Assembly: GCA_035235625.1 (NCBI GenBank)
Contig: CP141140.1
Location: 7,460,685 to 7,524,684, forward strand
DNA from: Saururus chinensis
Taxonomy: Eukaryota > Streptophyta > Magnoliopsida > Piperales > Saururaceae
Direction of reading: 5' to 3'
Length of the DNA stretch: 64,000 nucleotides
Shown here piece after piece: positions 11,566-23,081 of this stretch. The notes below the pieces were generated by a model, which was given only the letters and a program-made list of their open reading frames with translations, was not told where the DNA came from and searched no databases. The translations under genes were made by a program, and so were the position numbers. How positions within the stretch are numbered: the stretch's first letter is position 1; every line of letters begins with the position of its first letter.

Positions 11566-12472
11566 ATTTGAATTATTTAATACGCTGACTTTTCACAAGC
11601 TTGTCGATTATGTTTTTTAATTTTCAAACTCGTCGATAATTTTAAATTTTCGGGAGTGAAATATATTAATATTTTTTTATTAAATATTCTTTCCATCATT
11701 TAACTTTTTTTGTTTGAGCAAAAACTTTTGGTTAAGAGATATTAATAAAATAGCCATAAAATAAACCCGCGTAAAGGGAAATTAGCTTATTATACTTTTT
11801 TGAAGTACCTAATTATTTAAATAAAATAAAATAATACTATTAATATAGAATAAATTTTTTTAAGAGACAGGGATAGGGGTATTGTAATACAAAAAATATC
11901 ATCAAATGTTTTTATTTTTACATTCCTTTTGAAAGCTCATATATTTATATTATTCTTATTGCTTGCTCTATAACATAAAACAATTAAAAACCGAAAACAA
12001 ACTTAGGAAGAGCACATAAAATGCGATCTATGAGGATTGACTCCGTTATGTATTTCGATCACAAACTATTAATCTTCAGTTACAAAGGCAAAAAAAGGTT
12101 ATTGAGTTATGGAATGTGAATGGATGAGTAATTAGGTAAATTATAGAAACCTATGGAAAAGGGTGTACCCGTACGCTACCCGGTTAATAAATGGGTAAGA
12201 AAAATTACCAATATATTTTATCTATTACCTAATTATTAATTACGTGCCCATAAATTTTTTTTATCGTGGGATCAGATGAATTAGGTAAATGACTACCCAT
12301 TAGTGGGTGAATGAACCCAATAAAAGGCAGCTCGAGCTTAATGGTGTCAAAAACGTTATAATGAAAACATTTTAATACCCAATGAATTGGCTGGCCTGCT
12401 GCACTTATGCCTCTGGCTCACAAATCGAATTGCCCAAGGAAAGACAAAATCTGTATAATAATTGGTGCTTAG
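11566..12472. other. AT-rich 5' flank of the P450 gene
   Basis: This holds the P450 promoter on the minus strand and otherwise AT-rich intergenic DNA. I see no other gene. Confidence 0.5.
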
Positions 12473-14133
12473 GCTAGCTTTGGACTCGGTAAAATCCAGA
12501 TTCATATTTTTAGAGAAAATAATCAAAATAGCCTTATAATATATTTTATTAGACAAAATATTTTAAACCTTTAAGTAATATACAAAATTGACTTATGCAT
12601 ATATAAACCTTCACATATATGGTATAAAATATCTAAAAATATTCATTTTTGTCATTTTAACCTCACCAAAAAATTATTATTCATGTCCACTACTCACTCC
12701 GCAGCCTCCACTACTAACTCTATTGTCTTCGCCACCGCCTCCATTTTATTCGATTTGGTATTCACCTTCTATGTCACCGTCACCTTCTCTTCCTCTCCTC
12801 TTCTGCCGCCCCCTCTTCTTCTTTTAACTTCTCTCCTCTTTCTCTTTATCTTCTCTTCCTCCTCCCCTCCTCTTTATCTTCCTCCTCTTTTCCTCTATAG
12901 TAGTCACCTCCTCTTCTTCCATGTTAAAATCTAACATGACTAGTTATAAACTAATTGGTGGAGTGATTAAAAAATTAATTTTTTTATTTACAAACTTAAA
13001 TCTTAAAAAATAAACCTATAAACATGTTAAAATGCTCAAAATTAAGAGTGGGTTTTATTTGTACTTGATTTTGAGCTTTCACTAATGCTAACATAAACCT
13101 CATACCAATAGTTTACACTCAAATTTGCTACAATAAAATAGATATAGGATTACAATCTATCCCTGAGTATTTACAATGAACTATCTTAATAAATTACAAA
13201 GATAAAATAAAAATAAAGTAAATTTTAGACATACGACTTTCAACTGTCTCAATTATTGAATGTCCCAACTATCAATTATCTCGCATTGGTAAAAGATGAC
13301 TAACATCAGAGAAGAAGATTTTCATTGTTGGCACAGGAGTCTCATGTCTAAAATTTGCTTTATTTTCATTTTATATATGTAGTTTATTAAGCTAGTTCAT
13401 TGTAAGTATATTGGGGAGACATTGTCACTTATAATATTATCTTAAATCTCCTTTATTGTAGGAAATCTGATTACCGGTTGTCAACTGTTGATTGTCAGAG
13501 GTTTGGGTTAGCATTAGAGAAAACTCATAATTAAGTACAAATAAAACCCACTTTTTGTTTTGAGTAGTTTGACATGTTTATGAGTTTGTTTTTTAAGATT
13601 TGAGCTTGTAGATAAAATTTAAAATTTTTAGTCACTCTATCGACTAGTTTATAACTAGTGTTGTTAGATTTCGATATGGAGAAAGAGGAGGTAACTGAGG
13701 ACTAAAAAAGGGAGGAGGATAGAAAGGACGGGAGGAGGAAGACAAACGAGGAGGTGGTGGAGGTGGCAAAAGAAGGGATGAAGAGAGGTGACGGTGACAG
13801 AGAAGGTGAAGACCAAATTGAATGACATAAAGCTAGTGGCAAAGACGATAAAGCTGGTGGTAGAGGCAGCAGAGCCAGTGGCGGAGGTGATACAGGTAGT
13901 GGAGCCAAAGCCATAAGTGGTGGAAATGATAAACAATGACTTGGTGAAGTTAAAATAAAGGAAATGAGCATTTTAGATAATTCAAGCCATGTGGTAGTTT
14001 ACACATGTATATGGTCATTTTTTGTATTACTTAAAAATTTGAGATATTTTATGTAATATAATGTATTACAAAGTCATTTTGATCAATTCCTCTTACTTTT
14101 ATTATTCTGCTTATGTTCCCAATCTATGCTAGT
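12473..14133. mobile_element. Foldback element with inverted arms of about 0.77 kb
   Basis: The left arm (about 12473-13233) and right arm (about 13346-14133) are inverted copies around a loop of about 110 bp. Matching landmarks include the inner pair AAATTTTAGACAT / ATGTCTAAAATTT, the AACATGTT/GACATG segments, and a pyrimidine-rich TCCTCCTC tract on the left mirrored by a purine-rich GGAGGAGG tract on the right. Outer ends share CTAGC near 12474 and GCTAG near 14128 but the exact termini and target duplication are unclear. The open frames within are simple-sequence artefacts. It is a non-autonomous foldback/long-TIR transposon of uncertain superfamily. Confidence 0.72.
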
Positions 14134-16012
14134 GGAAACCTAGTTTTAATGTATAATTTATTTGATGACATCCGCTTACACGGCTTCGAATTTATCATAA
14201 ATGTCGTAGAGAAAAAGGCATATATCATTAACCATTTTAACTAGAATGTGGCTTTTTAAACCCCAATTCTTTCATAGTGTCTCTCATTTCTTCTTTTCCC
14301 TAACATTATTTACTAAAAGGTCTCACTTATCTCCCACTCTTAAAAATATTATATCATCTCTTTACCCCATCATCCCCCTCATTTTCTTCTTTGACACCAG
14401 CTGGTGCTGACGCTGCCACGCCCATTGATTGTTAGTCTTATTTCCAAATTGGCCATAGGCCGACCGGACGCAGAGGCTCTTGCCAGAGCAATTAGGGGAT
14501 GACAGCATGCAGATCTGGCTGATAGTGACATATTTGGCCAACTATGCCAAATCTAGCCGGTGTAGTAAAATTTGGCCATGCTAGCTAGACCTGGCCAGAT
14601 GCCCCAGATTTGGTTAGCTCGATCGATCTAGTAAGCCGCACTGGCCATACTTGGCCAATCGTGCAATTGCAACCAAATCTGGCCAGCATGGTAGAATTTG
14701 GTCGTGCTGGCCAGACGTAGCGAGTATGTAGCCGCAGCTAGCCTGTGTACATGGCTGCGGCTAGATCTGACTATGGCGGACCTGACCGGGTCTTAAAAAA
14801 AAAAGAAAAAAATAGGTCATTATCGCCAGTCAATGCGAGAGCCATCACTAGAAAAGAAAAAAGATTTATGTATTAGGGAAAGTAGAAGCTTGACAGGAGA
14901 AGGATGGGAGAAAGTAAAAAAAAAAAAGTATTTTTTTAATTTAGTTGGAGGACAGAGGAAAAAAAACCGGTGTTCGAACTATTCTTGAAACTATTTACCA
15001 GTGCTTTACATGAAAACGCTGCCCAGGCGGAATCTATTTTGGGCTAACTTCCGCACCTGGAGCATATACAGTCATACTCAAACTTTACTTTACGCAATTG
15101 GATTATAATCTGACAGCACGTGTTATTCCGGGGCAAGAACTATTTTAGTGCTGCACACTATTGTGTCGGATCTTAGTTGGACGGCTCTGATAGCACGTGT
15201 TATTCAGGGAACTAGCACCATTTAAGTGTGTCGGATCTTAAGTCCCGTCGCTTGCAATGCCTTAACTCGATCACGTAATCTCACGTGAGTTGGAGCTGAT
15301 ATAAAGTTTAAAATTCTTCATTTTATTGACTTTTGGTTGAGAAGCCCAACCATGCGGCCTAGTCGCAGCTCCATTGTTTTTCCTTCTAAAGCTTCACAAG
15401 CAACTTTTTACTTCACACTCACCACTTTCCTTGAGTTTAACATCCAAATTGGACCCACTAAACTTAGTTCTGAATGAATTTTTCATGCACATGGCTCAGA
15501 TGATGATCCGTGTGCGGCTGATTTATAGGAGCCGTTGGATAATGATCAACGCTCTCAGGGTGTGGGCAAAAGAACTAAAATTATAATATAATATAAAGTA
15601 AATTATTATACTTTAAATTTTTAATTATTCCGCTATGTTTTATATCATTAATTCCTATTTTATTCATATATATTCCGTCCTAATCCTAAAAAACTAAAGA
15701 TATTAAAATTTTAATTCTTATTTTTTAGGTTATATTAATTTTATAATATTATATCATGCACTCACAAACTCAAATTTGCACGTTCTTAATATTATTAGAA
15801 AGCTCTCAACAAACTCTATTAATTAAGATCTCACATGATTATGTTTTGTTAGACTTTTTTCTATGCCCCACATATATAGCACACTTCTCAATAATATTTT
15901 TTTTATATTTTTATATCATATATATATATATGTATATTAAATTTTACATATTTTTAACGGCCTTAAAAAACTCCAAAAAACTCTATCAAATAAGACTTGT
16001 TGTCAAACTGGC
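14134..16012. other. Intergenic DNA with degenerate GGCCA-rich repeats
   Basis: Around 14440-14780 short degenerate motifs such as TTTGGCCA and GGCCAG recur many times, an old repeat island. The remainder is AT-rich. No gene is supported. Confidence 0.5.
15111..15241. repeat. Diverged tandem duplication carrying CACGTG boxes
   Basis: Two copies about 78 bp apart share GCACGTGTTATTC at the start and TGTCGGATCTTA at the end. Each copy carries a CACGTG palindrome, and further ACGT cores occur near 15271-15285. No gene start is close by, so a promoter role is not supported. Confidence 0.6.
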
Positions 16013-16200
16013 CTTAAATATGAATAACATGCTCCATGTAGGGGTGGTAAAACTATAAAAGTGCAGGTTGCGGGTGAGGCATGGTTTTCAGGCCCGCTAA
16101 AGAAAACCTGGGCCGAACCCGATCTCACAATAACTATTACTTGTTACCAAATGGAATCTAAATATGAAAATTATGCTCTATGTAAGGGTGGCAAAAGTTT
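16013..16200. repeat. Partial tandem duplication of a MITE head and its flank
   Basis: The stretch 16013-16060 (ending GTAGGGGTGGTAAAACT) is repeated in diverged form at about 16157-16200 (ending GTAAGGGTGGCAAAAGT). The duplicated unit includes the target-site flank and the first bases of the hAT-like MITE that follows. Confidence 0.65.
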
Positions 16201-16509
16201 GGTCAGTCCACTAGCTGGGCTTGCCCTGTCGAGCCCATTGGGGGAGTGGGCCGAGCCGACCCACTGAAAAAAGTTGGGTTGAACCCGATCGATTGCCCAC
16301 CTTTTCTAAAGTGGGTGATCGGTCACCCAACGACTATTATAATAGTTGGGCATTGGGGCAGTCCCCAAATGGCTAAAATGGGCCCCCTTTTTTTTTTTTG
16401 AAAAAAAGGAGCGGAGCAAGCAGTGCCGAGATAGCCTCCCACCATTGTGGGCCTAGCTAGGCCTACTCCAACTACGGGCCAAAGCAGGCCCAGCCCACTA
16501 CCACCCCTA
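16183..16509. mobile_element. hAT-like MITE with near-perfect 8-bp target duplication
   Basis: The element begins TAAGGGTGGCA and ends ACTACCACCCCTA, inverted termini of the AGGGGTGGCA type common in plant hAT MITEs. The flanks are GCTCTATG (16175-16182) and GCTGTATG (16510-16517), identical at 7 of 8 positions, the duplication length of hAT elements. The interior is GC-rich, with many GGCCC/GGGCC motifs, and does not encode a protein. Confidence 0.72.
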
Positions 16510-16517
16510 GCTGTATG

Positions 16518-18291
16518 GCATAAAGTCATTCAACACTATTGTCTTCGTCATCTTATGATATAACATTTAGCCAAATTTGGATTCATAATTATATGATACA
16601 CATATATATGGGTAAATATAGAACTTGAGTATCTAACTATAAATTATTGAGATCCTCAAAATAATTATTGTACTATAGCATGCAAGAAAGACATTTGTTA
16701 AATATATATTTTATTTTATTTTTATTTATACTAGTAATATGTGTGCATTCTTGCTTAGTTAAATATAAAACAATTGTATCTAACTAGATAAATAAACATG
16801 CCTTACCAGATATAACACCTATGAACTATTAATATATATATATAAAAATTTTTGGCAAGGATAATGATATTTTTATATTAAAAGTACACATCAAATACTC
16901 ATACATGAGTTTTAATTGATCTAAATAAATGAGCCCACATAAACTTTATATAAGGCTCATTTGTGAAGTCCAATAAAAAAACTTATATGAATTTTTGTGG
17001 GTGTATCTGTTGTGAGAATATCACTATCAGAATATAAACCAAATTAGCAATAATTAGATACTTTTACTAAAGACTAATTTGCCCCCAAAAAATATGTCTC
17101 CTTCTACATGGCGCTAAAAAATACACTTAACCTTTTTCGCTGACTCCTCACCTCAGGCTTTTACGTTTGGGGGTAGGGTGGGGGGAGGTCATGATGGCAA
17201 AGAGGGCTAATATGAACCGATGGTAAATGTAGGCAAGCCGAGGGAAGCAAGGCCAGCGAAGGAGGGCAGGAAGGCCAGACGACACTTCCAGGGGCAGAAT
17301 TTAATTAGGCAAGCCTATGAGTCCAGGGGTAGAACATGGCCGAGAGGAAGAATGGTAGATTCAACTGTGATGCCGAAGAAATACCTGTCCAAGTTCAGTT
17401 GTGTCATGTGTGTCCAAAGACGGGGACCATCTGATCTCTGATGCCTCTGGAGTTCGTCCATTTATCACCTTCAGCTTCCTCCCCTAGTCTCCTTGTTCCG
17501 GGCTCCTAGCTCCTTCGTCCTCCAGACCACATGCCCTGAAGAAGATAAGTCTGGCCATCTCTCTCACACAGCCTCGATCTCCTTCACCGGCCTTCAAGGG
17601 GAACTTGCCAACTCTTGCAACATTTGCTTCTGTTCTGTCATAGATCTTCTCCAAACCTAGGGCATTACTACGTTGATAAGCCCACGACTGGCCATTCCCA
17701 CACCCCCAACAAGAGAATGCCTCCTCCCAATACGCCTGATGGAGACTCTTCAAAGTTGTGTAGATTTCCCAATATTGCATCGTCAAAGTTGTATGGAGGT
17801 TGCTATCTATTCTTCTGAAATTGGGGAATGGGTGGAGCTTAAGGTGGGAGGTGGCCATCCTGTGTGGCTCGTATCTGTCCGAATGTGTATTATTAAAGAG
17901 AGTAGATATTTACTTCTTATTTATTATTGAAGAGTGTAAATGGAGTAGTTACTATTTATAGTATTTATTAAAGATAGTAAGTATTTAATGTTTTTGCATA
18001 ACATTTTAAAATATAGGGGTTCATCATGCAATTTGCTACTATTGAATAATGTCAACTGGATGAAAACTAGAGCTTGAAAATGCCCAAGCTTAGCTTGGAA
18101 GAGAAGAACAGTGGGATGATCACAGTAAGAACTCTTAGATACTCGCCACCTTAAGCCTGCAGAAAAAATTTGAATAGTAAATGACCATGCTCTCCCATAA
18201 TATTTCACAGGGTTGCTCCTCCCCCATTTCCTCTCTCGAACAATCACCCAGACACAACCACATAGGATAAAGAATTGAAAAATGCTTTCAC
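16518..18291. other. Intergenic DNA, no supported gene
   Basis: AT-rich sequence to about 17100, then a less AT-rich stretch (17150-17880) whose open frames on both strands show no known domain. I do not call a gene here. Confidence 0.5.
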
Positions 18292-18391
18292 GACCTGAAA
18301 ATTCTCAGGTCAAAATGTTACTTCATCATTCCCACACCATTGTGTGTGTGGGAATGATGAAGTAGCATTTTGACGTGAGAATCTTCACGTC
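18292..18391. repeat. Near-perfect hairpin with about 46-nt arms
   Basis: The arm 18292-18337 pairs with about 18343-18391 around a short CATTGT-type loop; by eye only four mismatches occur in 46 positions. A third, direct copy of part of the arm (TGAAGTAGCATTTTGACGT) follows at about 18409. It may be a tiny MITE or a small-RNA-producing hairpin; sequence alone cannot decide. Confidence 0.75.
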
Positions 18392-18849
18392 AAAATACCT
18401 CACTCAATGAAGTAGCATTTTGACGTCAAGAGACGTTAAAATAGCATTACTCTAAAGAATTCATTATATGCACTTGTTTCCCTCTCTCCCCATCGCACAG
18501 GAAAAATACATTGACTTTTTATTTGTAATTACTTGTTCATGCCCCCCTTTATAACACACATCTACTCGTTGCTGTCACCTACAATATTATAACTAATAAT
18601 TTGAAGTCCATTGGACTTAATTGGCTGCAATGTGCATGAAAATGTAACGTTAACTCTCGACAGAGAGAAAATTTATTGTATTAATGGAAGAATTCACATT
18701 GAACAATTTATTATTGTTTAAGACAGGATTTTCGAGGTCAAAGGTATTTGTTCTGTGTCCTATACTAAGAATTTGCAAATAAACAAAGAGTAAGGAAATG
18801 GAACAAATCAAACTGACTCCTACCACAAGAGGTGGACGGGTGCATATTT

Positions 18850-19035
18850 ACGGGCATTGGAATAATATCGAAAGAGGTGGACCAATGTAAATTTCTCAAC
18901 CGTGTCGATAGATTTCTGGGCAGTGGAATAAGATCGGAAGAGGCTAAGTGATGGCACCAGCGGATTTCTGGCAGTGGAATAAGATTGAAAGAGGCAGAGT
19001 GACAGACGGATTTCACAATGGCAAATTTCTGGGCA
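18850..19035. repeat. Degenerate minisatellite, period about 55 bp
   Basis: Three to four diverged copies share a core GGGCAGTGGAATAAGAT followed by GAAAGAGGC-type sequence, at about 18857, 18916 and 18970, with a last partial copy near 19030. The open frames across it on the minus strand are products of the repeat. Confidence 0.6.
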
Positions 19036-20075
19036 GGAGAACAAGCGGACTGGCGGCCAGTGAAGAGAAAGGGAGAAGAAGAAATATCAGTTTGAAGGAT
19101 TATTCTCAGTAAAAAAAATAGATTTTTGGTGGTATAAATGTAATTATTGTGCCCTCTTCTCATATATTGAAAAAGGATACGCTAATTGAGTAGTGGGCCC
19201 ACACTGTAATGGACCTAAAGTACACATGTTTAGAAGGGTGAAATTAAAAATATAATTTTGAAGGTAAACTAGAAAGAGATGGAGAAATTCTAAAATTATG
19301 ATCCAAATCACTGTAAGAACTAACTAACGTGGGAAAATCTTAGCACACTAAAAACTCCCTCGTGTGATAATTTTTGACACCAACAAATAACTTTTTCTCC
19401 GTGTTTTGTGTGGTTATGAAAAAATCATGTATTCATGTCTTTGGTGTGAGATTAAGCAGCTTGTTTTATTTATGCTAACGGGTTCCAACTTTTTGGTCCA
19501 GATAGAATGACCGGCATAAATGAACAGTGATATTTTTACCACAAAAACACTTACAAAATATCTTTAAAGAGTTTTGATTAGACTTCACAAGTGGACCTCG
19601 TATAGCTCACTTATTTAAAGACCAATCAAAACTCGTGTGCAAATTTTTTATGCGTAGTTTTGATGTAAAGATATCATTTTCCCATGAAAATCAATTCAAA
19701 CGCAAGCTGAGTTACAAAACATATTTTTTGGAGGCATTTTATTAACTTCACTCTGGTGGAGCGTTGCTAGTATTTCATGTACAAGGGCGTTTGGCCTGTC
19801 TATAGTCTTTGTCTATATCTGTTAGTCCCACCATCAAACCAATCTACTCCCGTAATTTTCTGTACTTTGAATTTTCCCCTTCTACCCTGATGGCCGGCAG
19901 TTGGGATTTTTCCCTAGTTCCCTTCCAGTTCCTAATTACTTGTGTTCTTGTTTTCGTTAAATTACAGTTGGTTGGCTTCTCTGTATACTAAAATTCTCAA
20001 GACCTGTCTCAGATTCTTTGATTCCTTAGCTCAATTCACCTATCTCACCACTAGAACTTTCCCTGAAGCTTACAT
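19036..20075. other. 5' flank and probable 5' UTR of the EXORDIUM-CUB receptor gene
   Basis: AT-rich DNA with no separate gene. The last 250 bp before the ATG at 20076 are pyrimidine-rich and likely include the promoter and leader of the gene that follows. Confidence 0.5.
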
Positions 20076-23000
20076 ATGCGAGGACTCTGCCTAGCATTTC
20101 TTTTAGTGAGTTCTCTCACTCAATTCCCATTCCTATTGTCTGATGAAGAAAAGTCAATCAGTTTCGCATACAATGGCGGAAAGATCATCAGTCAGCCAGC
20201 TACTGTAGCCCTTCTTTGGTTTGGTGATGGATGGCATGAATCTAGGAGAAGAGTTCTGCTTAATGCAATTGCTTCCCTTACTAGCAATGATAACATGACC
20301 AGCAATTCAGAGTTTCCCACGTTGAGAGATTGGTGGAAGATCCTTGAGCAATATCAAGGTAGCTCGGGGAGGCATGTCACAAGCAGCGTGAAACCTGGTC
20401 CAGAGTGCTTCTACACTGGTCCGAACCTCAACATGACTCTGAACAAAGTGATGGAGATAGCCAAATCTGTGTTTAGTTATGCTTCAATGAATACCTTTGC
20501 TGGGAACTTAAGCTGTAGCCGGCCGTTTCAGATTAGTGACAACACAGTCTACATCGTTGTGTTCTCAGAGTGGACGACGTTCTTCACAGCAAATGACCAG
20601 AGAGATTTGATAAACAGTTGCAGTGGGGATCTGGGGGAATTTGAGGTGTTTCATGGAGAGAAGGTGAGGATGGGGTGGGCGAGGGCTGCGGCCGCTCAGT
20701 GTTTGCAGATTTTTGACAGTCATTCCTATCTTGGCCCTCCAAATGGGGATGAAAAGTTAGACAGTTTGGTGAGTTATACTCTGGCCAAGATTGCTGAACA
20801 TGTTACTAATAGGGATGGACGAGGATGGAGTGCTGTTATTGGTGGGAATGAATTTAGCGTAAGCACTGTATGTGCTTATATTGAGACAGAAGAGGAAGCC
20901 TCTCCTCTGTTCTGGGACGCAGAGAAGAGAACGAGCTTCAATGCGGTAGGACTTAAGGGTCAGAAGTACATGGTGCAACATATATGGGACCATCAGATAC
21001 AGAACTGCGCAATGAAGCTTTCAGGTATTGATCAATCATTAGCGTTCCTGGCTGGGTAATTGCATATGCATGAGAAGTTTGTTTTTGCACTTCTGCCCAA
21101 ATTTTTTTTAGTCTGTATCAAGACAAATGAGCTCAAATTATGTGGCCCAATGTTTAATCTCCAGATATGATAAAATAGTTTACTTTCATGCTTTAAAATG
21201 GCATGATCGAACGCATTACGGTAGCTTATTATCTTTCAAGTGTATATCGGAATAAATTTCAGCTCTCCCATTTATTGGCAAGCTGATGAATCCCCAAAAC
21301 AATTTTCTTGTACTTTGTAGAACCTTGTGGAGCAGTGGCCATTGCACTCACACAGCCAAAAGGATATCTGAGAGCAGGAATTTCAGTAAATCACACTGCA
21401 GGTCTTCAGCCTTATCCACCAAACGAGAAATGCCAGTGGAAAATTCGCTACTCATCAGCGAAATTCATTACCTTCACACTAAATTACCAGTCAATTACGA
21501 ACAATGACAATCTCAAAATATGCAGAGATCCAACAGCTGACTGCACTATTGTTCAAACATATGATGAGAATTCTCCAACAAAATTCAAAATTACTGGTTC
21601 GTCAGCATGTGTTGAATTTACCAGTGCTCATCATGTTTCACCTCAGGCCAGAGGCTGGGAGCTTAGTTATTCAGCTGGTAAGTTAATGTTCCTTCTATTA
21701 TTGTTGATAGAAGCCTTATGTTTGTTTTGGGAGCATGCTCAACTCCTTTTGGCCCTGAAATTTTTCAGGCTTTTGTGATGGCAAAGTAGACATATATGAG
21801 AAAGTTGGTATCATCAGCTATAGCCCACCTCCTGGTTCTTCTTATGTAGAAGGGCTAAGCTGCCAATGGATACTACATGGGAAGCCAGGAACTCCTGTCT
21901 TATTGAGCTTCACCCACATTAACACCTCGAAAGACTTGGACTTCGTAGCAATATACAGAGGCACGGAACAGCAGAGATTGAGCCAAGTCAGTAACTTTTC
22001 TGGTTTATTCTCGAAATTAACTCTTCCCCGACTAAGTTTAACAGGTGAGATTATGATTCTCTTCACCACTCAGACTGACCAAGGTAACGGCTGGTCGGTC
22101 GATTTTCGCATAATATCCCCCGTTGCAAGGAAAAAATCTCCTTTACTTGTCTCAATTCAAGTATCAGCAGCCGTCTTAGGTGGTGCTTTTCTTGTCCTCT
22201 TTCTGTTGGCCTTAATAAGACTGAGAACTAAGGTACGAAGTAGATCAAACACGAATGAGACATTGAAGCTTTTGAAAGTTGAGATAATTGAAGAAGACAA
22301 ATACCTTGGAGAAGGCCCTTCATCTTTAGTTCACAGAGCAGTTCTACCTGATGGAACTGCTGTTGCTGTGAAGGCCAAGAAGGATTTAAATGCGAGTACC
22401 AACTTGGAGGAGGCAATTCTACTGAAAGCTTCTTCCCATCAAGACATTGTGACGCTGCTAGGATTTGCTTATGGTAGATCTGGGGAAAGGCTTTTAGTGT
22501 TTGAGCTGATGGGCAGAAGCAGTTTGTGTTGGAATCTGAGAGAGAGGGGAGAATGTCTGAGTTGGGAGCAGAGACTGGAGATAGCTTTCCAAGTCTCTTC
22601 GGCTCTTCAGCTGCTACATATGTTCTCCAAACCACCCATACATCATGGCAATTTGACATCAGAAAATGTGCTTCTGGATGAGTATTGGAACGCAAAACTT
22701 GCCGGCTTTGGGAGCTCAACCTTCTGCAGGATAGATGGGCGGAGCTCGGAGTGTCACCTGGAAATGGCAGCAGATATTTTCAACTTGGGGGTACTACTTG
22801 TCGAGCTTCTAAGAGGTGAGATTCAGCTCGAAAGAGCCCACATTCCTGGGCTTCTTGATGAGATGACTGAGAATCTTGGTACCAACCAGGGCCTTGATCC
22901 ACGGTTAGAGCTTCCTGAGGAAGACTACAGGATCATGGGGTTGGCAAAGTTGGGTGAGGTAGCGAAGTGGTGCATTTGTGATTTGGGAGTTGGTGAAGAC

Positions 23001-23081
23001 CACATTATTCCAAAGATAGGTGAGGTTGTGCTTGGTCTGAAACAAGTCAAGCAATTGTTCAGTAATTCTGGTATAAGCTAA
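20076..23081 (+). CDS. Receptor-like protein: EXORDIUM domain, two CUB domains, TM helix, pseudokinase
   Basis: Three exons (20076-21024, 21321-21677, 21769-23081) joined by phase-1 GT-AG introns give 872 residues. Residues 1-22 are a signal peptide. Residues 26-316 are an EXORDIUM/PHI-1 domain (VALLWFGDGW, the RDWWKIL tryptophans, PNGDEKLDSLVSYTLAKIAE, FNAVGLKGQKY). CUB1 spans about 318-433 with YPPNEKCQW at 348-356; CUB2 spans about 438-551 with GLSCQW at 464-469. A TM helix lies at about 561-585, then an RLK-like kinase fold at about 614-860. The ATP lysine is kept (VAVK, Lys637), but HRD is HGN (728-730) and DFG is GFG (748-750), so phosphotransfer is unlikely. NxS/T sequons dot the ectodomain. 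Introns fall exactly between domains, fitting exon shuffling. It probably acts at the plasma membrane as a wall- or ligand-sensing scaffold; the ligand is unknown. Confidence 0.88.

Noticed and set aside
12588..12934. Leucine/serine/proline-rich open frames
   Set aside because: They arise from the pyrimidine-rich arm of the foldback element.
17484..17858. 124-residue open frame on minus
   Set aside because: No recognisable domain, no splice context, and an equally long competing frame on the other strand.
21025..21320. Read-through of the EXORDIUM exon into a short soluble protein ending at 21059
   Set aside because: A good GT donor at 21025 and acceptor at 21320 join in phase to the CUB exon. 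A truncated isoform from intron retention remains possible but is not called.
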